Source of the DNA: Mesorhabditis belari
Taxonomy: Eukaryota; Nematoda; Chromadorea; Rhabditida; Rhabditidae
Assembly: GCA_958450365.1 (NCBI GenBank)
Contig: CAUEEP010000735.1
Coordinates: 2,044,001-2,108,000, forward strand
Direction of reading: 5' to 3'
DNA length: 64,000 nucleotides
In this document: positions 31,824 to 43,400 of the stretch, in pieces
Position numbering within the stretch: the first letter of the stretch is position 1
How the letters are laid out: each line of letters opens with the position of its first letter
Made by a program: the position numbers and the translations under genes
Notes under the pieces: model-generated
What the model was told of the DNA's origin: nothing
Databases searched by the model: none
What the model saw: only the letters and a program-made list of their open reading frames with translations

Positions 31824-32043
31824 ACCGTATTTTCTCTAATAGTAGTGCCACGGCTGAGCCGAGTTGATGACTAATTTACAGTTTTCAAGCTTTCCCAGAA
31901 GCTCAACACTCTAATCCCCCACTAGATCTCATCGTCAGCTACATTTTCCGATCCGACATCGATAGGTTCTGATAAGCGGTTCTCGAGATTTCGAGGAATT
32001 TAGGCAAAGCTTAAGGCGGGCTACTATTAGAGAAAATACGGTA
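31824..32043. repeat. R1 element
   Basis: Ends ACCGTATTTTCTC and AGAAAATACGGTA; internal sequence nearly identical to the other R1 copies. Confidence 0.87.
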
Positions 32044-32295
32044 TTAGCTATTTTTTTTTAAAATATTTAGATCGTTGAATGCTTCTCGTTTTTGTTATTG
32101 AAGCTCACAACAGAGTTTTTGTTGATCCCGTATTGCTATCTCTTGTTTTCAAAACGGGTAAATAAAGGGCAAAGTGTTTGACTAAACTAGTCAACCAATT
32201 TTATGTTTTTTTTTTTTTTGTAATTTCAAGCGCCGTTTCTTCCCTCTTTTTTTGCATATATACAAAGTAAAAGATGTCTGCATGAATAACATTTA

Positions 32296-33220
32296 GTGCT
32301 CCAAATTTCATCATTCGCTTTTTGGCAAAAAATGGAGGACAAAAAATTCCGTATTTTTTTCGCATTCGAGCTGCATTGTTCTACGATTTTAAACAAGGAA
32401 AATCACCAGCTGAATCTCATCGCACGATCATCACTGTTTTTGGAGAGGAAAGTATACCCATTCGTCAATGTCAACGATGGTTTCAACGATTCCACGGCGG
32501 CGATGAAAGCCTCGTAGACGAGCCACACCAAGGACATCCTCCAGAAGTGGTCGACGATGACTTGCTCGCGTTGATTGAAGATTGCCCAACACTCACTGTT
32601 CATGAGTTGGCAGAAATATTTGAAGTATCCCATACGACAATCGAAAACGATTTACACAAATTTGGGAAAAAGAATCGAGTTGGAAAATGGGAAGAAGATA
32701 ATGCTCTGTTACTGGTGGAACCTCAAGGGATTGGTGCATCATGAAGCGGTGAAACCTGGCCAAACCGTCGATGCTGATCTTTATTCGACGAACTGACCCA
32801 AAGCAACAAAATGGTCCGTGTCAATGTCGCCTCAATTTTTGCTACAAAAATGTAAATCAAACGACTTTTTTTCACAAGGTTTTGACTTCTGACAAAACGT
32901 GGATCAACTACGAGAGCGTTAAACGCAAAAATCAATGGCTATCCACTGGGCAGACCCCGCAAACCACTCCCAAACCGGATATCCATGGGAAGAAGATAAT
33001 GCTCTGTTGCTGGTGGAACTTCAAGGGATTGGTGCATTATGAAGCGCTGAAACCTGGCCAAACCGTCGATGCTGATCTTTATTCGAAGCAATTAATGAAA
33101 GTTAACGAGTCTTTGAAGAAATTGGGGCTCAAACCGGAGAGAGTCAGATTTTTAGACGACAACGCAAAACCTCACCCTGCAAAGATCACTTATAAGAAAA
33201 TCGAGGAACTTGGCTGAGCA
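32296..33220 (+). pseudogene. mariner transposase, broken by internal duplication
   Basis: From about 32330 the frame reads the mariner N-terminal helix-turn-helix region (FYDFKQGKSPAESHR, RWFQRFHGGDESL, HELAEIFEVSHTTIE). At 32687-32791 a 105-bp block (GKKIMLCYWWN region) appears too early; the same block recurs in its proper place at 32986-33090. Between them lies the first catalytic region (LTSDKTWINYES), and later FLDDNAKPHPAK holds the second Asp. The third catalytic Asp and the C-terminus are missing. The frame also shifts at least twice, so it cannot encode an active enzyme. Confidence 0.85.
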
Positions 33221-33479
33221 AAAGCTTCGAGACTTTCGATGAAGGTAAAAGTTTGTCAAAACTAGGATTATTAAAGAAAATATGGGATATAGATCTTTAA
33301 TTTTTGAACTTAATCACTCATTTGTACATTTTCAGAAACTCTTGCCAAATCTCGTAGTTTGGAATCTTCTCCCAAACTACGGGAAAAATGTCGTTTAGGA
33401 TTCAAAGTCTTCTCTTTTCTAAAGAAGACTTCAAAGACTTCTCTTTGTTCGAGTATGATCAACTTATAAATCTTCTGCT

Positions 33480-33720
33480 ATTTCAATGGATTCCTTAGGG
33501 GGGAAAGCTTGAACCCGAAGTCAAACCAAATATGGGTGAGAAGAAGTTTATGTTTTCGGTGTTCTGGGACCGATCCTCCTGGGAAATTTTGGATAACAAG
33601 ACAACACTCAACTTAATCAAATACTCGGAGCAACTTGAGCAAGCCTAAATTTTTGTCAGAGGAATGATTCCAGAAGGCGTCCTCTTCTCGTGGACGCGTT
33701 CCACAATTCCACAATTTTGA
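33480..33720 (+). pseudogene. mariner transposase fragment, second subfamily
   Basis: Contains a frame with FSVFWDRSSWEILDNKTTLN and IKYSEQLEQA, matching the fragment at 50520-50790 (SWDWELLDSKTTFN, IKYSEQLGQVNES). Both belong to the central mariner region. No catalytic triad is preserved here. Confidence 0.65.
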
Positions 33721-33739
33721 AAGGTCTTCGGTTTATGCA

Positions 33740-34995
33740 AACCTTAAACTTGGGTAATTGAACCGAAGAGGGAAGTCTGTGTCGGGCTATGAGCAAGGGT
33801 CGTGTGCCAGATGCCGCTTTTTCCAACGAGTGACATCAAAGGTACGCACAATGGTGCAGTGTGCCAGATGCGGCTTTCAGAAAAACGTACACAAAAGGTA
33901 CGCACAACTTTTTGAACTTTAATCATTTATCAAATACTAAACATGTCAATCAAAGGTGTTTCACCATTCTGAAAGGATTTTGGAAGGTCGTCGGCTTATG
34001 CAAACGTTAAACTTGGGTAATTAAACCAAGGAGGGAGGTCTCTCCCGGGCTATGGGTCAAGGCCGTGTGCCAGATGGCACTTTTTCCTACGAGTGACATC
34101 AAAGATACGGACAAAGCTTTGAATCGAGACAGAGCACTGTGCCAGATGCAAAAATTTACACAGAAGGTACGCACAATGAATTTTCAATCATTTATTGATT
34201 ACTAAACATGTCAACCAGTCAAGGTAAATACCCAAAATTCAAAAAAGCTTAAACTTGGGTAATTAAACCGAAGAGGGAGGTCGCTCTCGGGCTATAGGTC
34301 AAGGCCGTGTGCCAGATGCCGCTTTTTCCTATAAGTGACATCAAAGGTACGCACAAAGCTTTGAATCGGTCAGAGCAGTGTGCCAGATGCGGCTTTGTGA
34401 AAATTCGCACAAAAGGTACGCACCATGAATTTTCAAAGATCGATCGTTTACTAAGAATGTCAATCAAAGGTGCTCCAAAATTCTGAAACGATTTTGAAAG
34501 GTTCTGTAAGCCTAAAACTTGGGTAATTAAACCGAGGAGGGAGGTCTCTCCCGGGCTATGGGTCAAGGCCGTGTGCCAGATGCCGCTTTTTCCTATAAGT
34601 GACATCAAAGATACGCACAAAGCTTTGAATCGAGACAGAGCACTGTGCCAGATGCAAAAATTTACGCAAAAGGTACGCACAATGAGTTTTCAATCATTTA
34701 TCGATTACTAAACATGTCAACCAATCAAGGTAAATACCCAAAATTCAAAAAAGCTTAAACTTGGGTAATTAAACCGAAGAGGGAGGTCTCTGTCGGGTTA
34801 TACGCAAAGGTCGTGTGCCAGATGCTGCTTTTTCCTACAAGTGACGTCAAAGGTACGGACAAAGCTTTGAATCGAGACAGAGCACTGTGCCAGATGCAAA
34901 AATTTACGCAAAAGGTACGCACAATGAATTTTCAATCATTTATCGATTACTAAACATGTCAACCAGTCAAGGTAAATACCCAAAATTAAACAAAT
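33740..34995. repeat. satellite of alternating 240/265-bp units
   Basis: CTTGGGTAATTGAACCGAAG-like starts recur at about 33748, 34013, 34253, 34517 and 34757. Each unit contains GTGTGCCAGATG twice, followed by AAAGGTACGCACAA. The spacing alternates between about 264 and 240 bases, a higher-order arrangement. The 143-codon minus-strand frame across it is repeat-derived. Confidence 0.85.
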
Positions 34996-35146
34996 TTTCA
35001 AGAAAAGAAGTTTTTTGATCGGTTTTTATGTGGAAAAGACCGTATTCACAACATTCTAGCGAAAGATTCGAGAAAAAGAAACCTGTAAATGTCATCTAAA
35101 CGAAACGAAACAAACTAAAAGACTAAAAGAAAGCTAACAAAATTTT

Positions 35147-37425
35147 TCATTCAACATTTCGACTATTGTTCATCGATCCGTATTCGTTGTTTGAAATGTG
35201 ATACGATTGTGAAGCTTTCCATTCGCCATCCACAAGGAATCTGGGTAATAAAGCCTCATTCTTGATTTCAGTAAATCATTTTTAAAAGCTAAACTAGATC
35301 AAGCAAGGACAGACAAAGCCAGACTCAGCTCCGAAGCTTAGATCCGGATTACAGTAACCTAGCAGGCTACAGTAACCCCCGGCTACAGTAGACTATGGCC
35401 AGAAGTACGTTACCGGCTTGTGATCTGCTTTCTGGCCTAGCCTGATGTATTGTTGGCTTAATCCACAAATACTCAGACTTCAAAGCCAGCTCTGGCTCTG
35501 GACCTAGCCAGCTCTGACTCTGGACCTAGCCAGCTCTGGCTCTGGAACTAGCCAGCTCTGGCTTTGAAGTTGGCCCTGTCTGCAGTCTTTGTGAACCTAG
35601 TCAGAGAATCCAATTCAACCCAGAAGTCCGGCATCAAGCTGGCTTCCAGCCCTCTCTGGCCTGGACCTGGCCCTGGACTTGTTACCGGGTTTAAAACCAC
35701 TCAACTCTTTATATTAGATGTAGTACCAGCTAGATCTTGGAAAATTCCGAGCCGAACCTAATTCCACCTTCGTTTTCTCAGCCGTCTCTTGACCAATTCC
35801 TCTGAAATTTTGTCTACAAGCAGAGAATGTCAATTTCTCTTTGTAGCCAAAATTTCAAAACGATTGGCTGAAAAACGGCTGAGAAAACGAAGATGGAAAT
35901 AGGTTGAGGTTGGAATTTTCCAATATCTAGCTGGTACTACATCTAATCTAAGGAGTTGAGTGTTTTTAAGCCCGGTAACAAGTCTGGTCAGAGCCAGGTC
36001 CAGGCTAGAGAGGGCCAGAAGCCAGCTTGATGCCGGACTTCAGTACCTAGTACCAGTTTAATCTGAAATCTCACTTGAAATCGTATTGTCCCCTCGGCAC
36101 ATCCACCCAAACTCCGTGTTTTCCATTTCCGAGTGGTCGACAAAGGAGTGCCACTTCCCAATTCAAGAAGGAACCCTAGAAAAGATGTTATTAAGGCTAG
36201 CAATAGTTATTTCCTTGACAATACAGTCCTTTACTGTTTTTCATTATTTGTACACTAGATTTGTACCAAAAACATCTGTCGTCTGTCGTCGTTGGCAATT
36301 TAAGGTTTTTCTTGTTTTTCTCAGCACCAACCCTTCTATTTTGACTATTTTGACAATCATTCGATGCAGAATAAAATTCCGCATCGAATGATACCAAAAT
36401 CAACTTAAAATATAATATCCACGTAAAGTTGTTCGCTAAAAACCTAAACCCCGCTTATTATAAGCGGGACTTTCCCTCTTGCTTCATAACTTTGCATAGA
36501 TATTATATTTTGAGTTAATTTTGGTATCATTCGATGCGCAATTTTCTTCTGCATCAAATGATAATCAAAATCGAAGGGTTGGTGCTGAGAAGAACACAAA
36601 AAAACCTCTAAATGCCAACAGAGAAAAAGAAGGACGTCTTACAAGTCGTCTTTTCTTATAATTCGATAGTTGATTACTACAATCGACTCTCGATCTAATG
36701 ACTCGGTTCTAACGACTCGGTTCTAACGACTGGATTCTAACGACTCGATTCTAACGACTCGATTCTAACGACTCGATTCTAACGACTCGGTTCTAACGAC
36801 TCGGTTCTAACGACTCGAAACATTTGCTTTAAAGCGAATCGTTAAATCTAGAGTCGATTGTAGTAATCTACTATCGAATTGTAAGAAAAGGCGACTTGTA
36901 AGACGACTCTCTCCCTTTTTTTGACAGTTTAAGGCTTTTCGTTTAAGGTTTAAGGGCGATTTAACGACTCAGTGAATCGACTAACGACTCGAAGTGAATC
37001 GTTAAATCGAGAGTCGTCTACTTCTAACGAGAGTCGTTCTAACGACTGCTCCAAAGTGTATTGTTAAATCGAGAGTCGTCTACTTCTAACGAGAGTCATC
37101 TAACGAGAGTCGTTCTAACGAGAGTCGTTCTAACGAGAGTCGTTCTAACGATTGCTCCAAAGTGAATCATCAAATCTAGAGTCGTCTACTTTAACTCACC
37201 GCCAAGAAAATAGTCTTTGCCTCAGGTGCCTCGATCTCAAAGAGTACCCTTCTTGTCTCATTTTGTATTTGTGGTTGAAGATTTGGAAATCCGTATGGTG
37301 GATAGAAAAATGGTATTGGCATTGGATATGAAGGGATTGGTGGATATTGAGGATATTGGAATGGAAGTGGTGATGGTGGTGGGTGGTGGGGAGAGGTTGA
37401 CGAGTGTGGGGCCATTGGATCAGTG
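35147..37425 (-). CDS. exons 19-21 of the 21-exon gene: Pro/Tyr linker and CBM48
   Basis: Exon 19 opens TDPMAPHSSTSPHHPPP and runs through PFQYPQYPPIPSYPMPIP to RRVLFEIEAPEAKTIFLA. Exon 20 continues GSFLNWEVALLC and GVWVDVPRGQYDF, and exon 21 KFLVDGEWKAS then the tail to TGA. This is the AMPK-beta/CBM48 pattern: strand, A-G-S-F-x-x-W, then L-P-x-G-x-Y-x-F/Y-K-F-x-V-D-G-x-W. CBM48 binds alpha-1,4 glucans such as glycogen. The ASC domain that follows CBM48 in AMPK beta is absent, so this is not the kinase subunit. Confidence 0.85.
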
Positions 37426-40400
37426 CTGGAATCGTACTTTCAGTTCATTATGGTAATCATTCAGTTCATTTCTTGTAACTATGATGTTCTTGTTTTGATA
37501 TTCTTGTTCTGATGTTCTTGTTTTGATGTTCTTTTTCTGAAGTTCTTGTTTTGAAGTTCTTGTTCTGATGTTCTTGTTCTGATGTTCTTGTTCTGAAGTT
37601 CTTGTTTCTGAAGTTCTTGTTCTAATGTTCTTGTTCTGATGTTCTTGTTCTGATGTTCTTTTCTGATGTTCTTGTTCTGAAGTTCTTGTTCTAATGTTCT
37701 TGTTCTGTTGTTCTTGTTCTGTTGTTCTTGTTTTGAAGTTCTTGTTCTGATATTCTTGTTTTGATATTCTTGTTCTGATGTTCTTGTTCTGATGTTCTTT
37801 TTCTGATGTTCTTTTTCTGATGTTCTTGTTCTGAAGCTCTTGTTCTGATGTTCTTGTTCCATTCTGTTCAATTTTACTTGATATATGACTGCAATTGCCA
37901 TCGATCACTGTGTCGATTGACGGAAAAGGTGGCTCTAGAAGCTGGCCCAGCGATCGCCTCATTAACGCCCGATGGAGTCACGTTTCGAGTACTAAATAAT
38001 AAATAATTGGGAACTAATTAGCATCCAGTTAATAGTTGAATTCTAATTTGTCGTTTGTCCTTAGCCCTTTGCCCTTTGTCTTTTGTCTTTTGTCAATTAA
38101 ATTTAACCCACTCCTCCATCAACTTCTCCAATTGTTGACTCGCCGCCATCAGATCTTCAGTCAACTTTTTATTCCCAGCCTCAAGCTCACCAATTCTAGA
38201 ATGATTTGATTAACTAACTACAATAGTTTTACATTGTTTTACAAAGATTTTATTGTCGTAAGCGATTATGAATTTCAGCCGATTATGAATATATATTAGC
38301 CGGGTCTAGAAGCGTCCAACCACCAAGTATTTAGTATCATTCAACGCAGAATCATTAATAATTATGTTAAATTTTTAAAATTAGAAAGATTGGATAAAAA
38401 GAAAAAAAATTATGGGGCTTCAAAGTTTTCTCTTGAACAAACAGTTTTTTTGCTCTAATTTTTTTCCTTTTTCTCAAATCTTGTTAATTTAAAAAATTCA
38501 ACATAATTATCAATGATTCTGCGTTGAATTTTACTAAATACTTGATGATTGGACGCTCCTAGACCCACTCATTCAATAATCGGCTACGGGGGCTCCGCCG
38601 ATTTTGAATGAAACGTTGTAACGCCGGCAATTTTTAACCTAAACTCACAAATTTGGTACCAATCGACGCGGAATTCAATCCGCTACAAGATTATATAATA
38701 TTATCCTCAAAGGGTTGCTCTACTAGAAAGATTTGCCAAAACAATTTCATTCATAATCTTCCGCTATGGAGGCTACGACATTATTAGAGATCACACTTCC
38801 ATTTCGCATCATTCCACCATTGAGTAAGCTCTCCAATCTTCCATTGTAATTTTTCCCTCTCTTCACCCATTCTACCGATTAAATCATCCTTGTTTGTCGT
38901 TGTTTGACTAAATTAAGTTTAAGAACAGTTTCAAAACAAACTTTTAACAGAGTAGGCTTTAAATTATTGGGTTGTCCAGTTATGAATGCGCGTTTTTTAC
39001 TATTTCGTAAATTTCTCAAGATCCCGAAATCAAGAAAAAGATTTATATGAGTATTATTCGAAAGCTGAAGATCTCCTCTACATTTTGATATAAAAACGTT
39101 TTTGAATTTATTCAGCTTTTGGGCAAATTGACTGCACAGAAGAAGAGGTGGCCAAAAAATGGAAGGGTGCACATCGGCGCGAAAATGCGTTTTCTATTGG
39201 ATTTTTCCGGGAGTACCTTTTTTAGATGCGGAAAATTGTGCTGATTCCGAATCTGACGGAATTTTTCAAATCCCCTTGACAGAAATTTTTTTTGAATTGA
39301 GTTTTCGCGGTTTTTTGGTCATTTTGTATGGGAAATTTTGTGGTCCCCTGCAGTTTGGGGCTCGTAACTCGACAACGAGGGGTCTAGAACCAAAAACCAA
39401 GGGATAACTTTTATTCTAGAGATTCTTACGAACATTTTGATGCAAAAATCATAAAATTTGCTCAACTCTACAAAAAGTTATAAAATTTTTTAAAAAAGAA
39501 ATGAGAAAATTTAAAAAGTTCTCTATTGCACAAATGTTTTATTCAAAAGAACAATGTAGCTATGTATCGTATTCACTCAAAACAATTAAGGAATATGCAA
39601 AATAATAGCTCAAGTGCGCGGGAGAGCCGAACCAACAACCCCATACTTTTGCGCTGGATTGACGTCGCGCGCCTTAGACCACTCGGCCACGGTTTCCCCT
39701 TATGTTTTTAGTGTATTTTGCAAAATTTCTTTAAAGATGTTACCGTATTTCCTCTAATAAACGCCCCCCCCCCTTGACCAACTTTGGACGCTTCGTTCTC
39801 AGCTCCATTTGGAGATATTTTTATGTTTAATATATCAAAAGATAGAAGACATTAAGGGCTATCTTTTGATATATTAAACATAAAAATATCTCAAAATGGG
39901 GCTGAGAACGAAGCGTCCAAAGTTGGTCAGGGGGGCGTTTATTAGAGGAAATACGGTATAACTTTTTGTAGAGTTGAGCAAATTTTATGATTTTTGCATC
40001 AAAATGTTCGTAAGAATCTCTAGAATAAAAGTTATCCCTTCGTTTTTTGTTCTAACCCCTGATTGTCGAGTTACGAGCCCCAAACTACAAGGGACCACAA
40101 AATTTCCCATACAAAATGACCAAAAAACCGCTAAAACTCAATTTAAAAAATTTCTGTCAAGGGGATTTGAAAAATTCCTTCAGATTCGGAATCAGCACAA
40201 TTTTCCGCATCTAAAAAAGGTACTCCCGGAAAAATCCAATAGAAAACGCATTTTTGCCTTATTTCGCGCCGATGCGCCGATCGTTGAGTCAAGACTGGAA
40301 ATTGTAGCTGTTTAATTCTTGGGATTATAGAAGTGTTATATATCATTCGAAAGCTGAAGATCTCCTCTACATTTTGATATAAAAAGTTTTGGAATTTATT

Positions 40401-43400
40401 GAGCTTTTGGGCAAATTGACTGCACAGAAGAAGAGGTGATCAAAAAATGGATGGGTGCCTTTGGATCAAGTTTTGGCTCCGCTCAAATTGAGTTAACCGT
40501 TTGATGTTTGGCCAATAGATATATCAATACAACTTCTTTTTAAACATACCGATTTCAGAGCATCTTTACTTTTCTTTTCTTTTCTGGGCGGTTATTTTAC
40601 ACCATAAAACTTGAGGAATAGCTAAGCTGGGATGAGTTTTTTCGGAAACGACCTCTCCCTTTGTGCAGTCAATTTCCCAAAAGCTGAACAAATTCCAAAG
40701 GTTTTTATTCCAAAATGTAGAGGAGATCTTCAGCTTTCGAATGATATATAACACTCATATAATCCCAATAATTAAACAGTTCAATTAAACACCATAAAAG
40801 GCACCCTTCCATTTTTTGGCCACCTCTCCCTTTCTGCAGTCAATTTGCCCAAAAGCTGAACAAATTCCAAAGCTTTTTATATCAAAATGTAGAAGAGATC
40901 TTCAGCTTTCGAATGATATATAACACTCATATAAATCTGTTCGATATCTTGAGAAATTTACAAAATAGTAAAAACGCGCATTCATAACTGGACAGCCCAA
41001 TAGATTCGAAATTCCTCAACTCGAAATTCCTCACCTCAACTTATCACAAGCCTCTCCCAATTGATGTTGAAGAGCGTTGATTGTTTGCTCCAAATAAGAA
41101 TTCCTCTCGGTAAGGAGAGCCGTTTTCTCTAACTTAAACAAATCGATATAGTTATTTAATAAATTCAGAATTAAGTCATTCAATAATATTCAATGATACA
41201 CAAAGATATTCAATGAATTAAAGAACTTTTTGTATTCTCTCACCTCATCAGCTCTCGGACCACGTTGCTCAAGAACAGAGACTCTAAAAAGAAACTTTCA
41301 TAAATAAATTCTTTTTTAAAATTAGACATGCTATTACATTAAACTCCATGATTATTTTTTTTTGATCGTATTCTCTCTAATAGTAGCCTCTCTCTAATCT
41401 CTCTCTAATCTCTCTCTAATCTCTCTCTCCTATCGTATTCTCTCTCTCCCAGAGCCTCGCCTATCACTCGCCAGAGCCGTTCCTCGAAATCTCGAGAACC
41501 GCTTATCAGAATCTATCGATGTGGGGTTGGAAAATGTAGCTGACGATGAGATCTAGTGAGGGATTAGAGTGTTGAGCTTCTGGGAAAGCTTGAAAACTGT
41601 AAAATAGCCATCAAATCAGCTCGATGGGGTACACTACTATTAGAGAAAATACGGTATTAGGTTTTGGGTTAATTTTTTGTTTAAAGTTCTCTCCACACTC
41701 CATTCCCTTTTCTCACTTTTCTTGTGCTGACCCCAAATGTGCTTCCACTTCGATTTTCTCCTTTTGCGTTAACGTTAAACGTTTTCGCAAATCGGCTATC
41801 AAATTGTGAAGATTACTAGAAAGCAGTAATAGTTTTGTGTTTATTTAAATCTAGATTTAAATCTAGATTTAAAATCTAGATACAATCGACTCTCTCTATA
41901 ACAGAACTAATGGAAAGCTTTATTTAATGGAATGGAATTTTGGTTTGGATCAACGCAAAGCTATAATGGACTCTATATAGCTATAATGGCACTCTATATA
42001 ACGGGAAACACAAAGCTATAATGGCACTCTATATAACGGGAAACTTTTTATCTTTTCCATTCCGTTATACAAAGAATCGACTGTACTCTATCTTATTCTT
42101 GCTCAATTTGTTTATATTCTTTATTCTTTAGAGTGTACGTTGTGTTTAGCAAATCCCATTCAGCGCAATTGATTCATTTTTCTCGCAACAACGAGTTGAT
42201 TTCTTGAGAAAATTTCGAGAAAAGACGATTTCAATGCTAGAATTGATTTTCAAAGTGAGCCATTGAGCTAAACCATTGAGCAATACAAAACAATCCTATC
42301 GTATCAGAATCATTTCCAGGCTCTTTTTCTTTCTACCCTAGCTACAAAATACTTACCGTAAATACTGTAATAGTACCCCACCGCCCTCGTACAGTCGCGT
42401 AGTCGCAAAAGTTTTATAGTATTTTTCAAAGCGTCTGTGCTTTCAAAAAATTCGTCTTTGGTATCAAAAAATAGCTGAAATTTAGGGCTATTTTTTGATA
42501 CCAAAGCCCCTAAACCAGTGTCGAGAAAACTCGTTCAAGGGGACACCGTATTTATTCTAAAAAACCCCCTCGACCAACTTTAGAGTCTCGTTCTCGCCCG
42601 ATTTTAAGCTGAGGCGGGTACAAAAAAGCCCGCATTTTTTTTGTTCCCCTACGAGCATTGTAGCATAAACCAGTGTCGAGAAAAACTCGTTCAAAGCTAG
42701 AGCTACGCAACACTCCGTACTGTCATTATGAGGGTGGGGTACTATTACAGTATTTATGATAAGTTATTGTGAAAGCTAAAAGGAGACAAAGAAAGAATCA
42801 TAATTCTACGACTATAAGAAGTTGAATTAAAAGAAATGAATTACGTGCTATGGCTTGCGATGCGACTTTTCGGTTTAAAACTTTTCGTGACTGTACTCTA
42901 CCCTTAAATCGTACCTCTAAAACTCCACTTTACACATTCAATAGCTGAAATTCAGGGCTATTTTTTGATACCTAAGCGAGCATTTTAGCATAAACCAGTG
43001 TCGAGAAAAACTCGTTCAAAGCTAGAGCTACGCAACGCCCCGCCCGTCATTATAGAGGAGCGCTACTATTCCATTTTTTTCAAAGCGCCCGTACTTTCAA
43101 AAAATTCGTTTTTGGTATCAAAAAATAGCTGAAATTCAGGGCTATTTTTTGATATCTAAACGAGCATTGTAGCATAAACCGGTGTCGAGAAAAACTCGTT
43201 CAAAGCTAGAGCTACGCGACACTCCGCACTGTCATTATCAGGGTGGGGTATTATTACATTATTTACGGTATATAACTTCAAAAATCACTTACTTCATCTC
43301 CTCCTCTTTCTCGATGAGCTCTTGGATTCTAAAAGTTTAACAAGTTTTTGATATTACAAAAATGATAAGCAGTTGCGATGAGCGAAACTCGCATTTAGAA

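Noticed and set aside
34249..34680. 143-codon minus frame with Trp/His/Cys repeats
   Set aside because: Follows the satellite unit; frame is lost in other units and no family fits.
33740..34995. Possible CRISPR-like array
   Set aside because: Units of 240-265 bp with no short unique spacers, in a eukaryotic genome; it is a satellite.
37420..37962. 180-codon Lys/Gln/Thr-rich minus frame
   Set aside because: Derived from the TTCTTGTTCTGATG array; the true exon at 37878-37991 uses another frame.
39526..39711. 61-codon plus frame with Arg/Ser-rich middle
   Set aside because: It overlaps a reversed tRNA-like relic in the R8 repeat pair.
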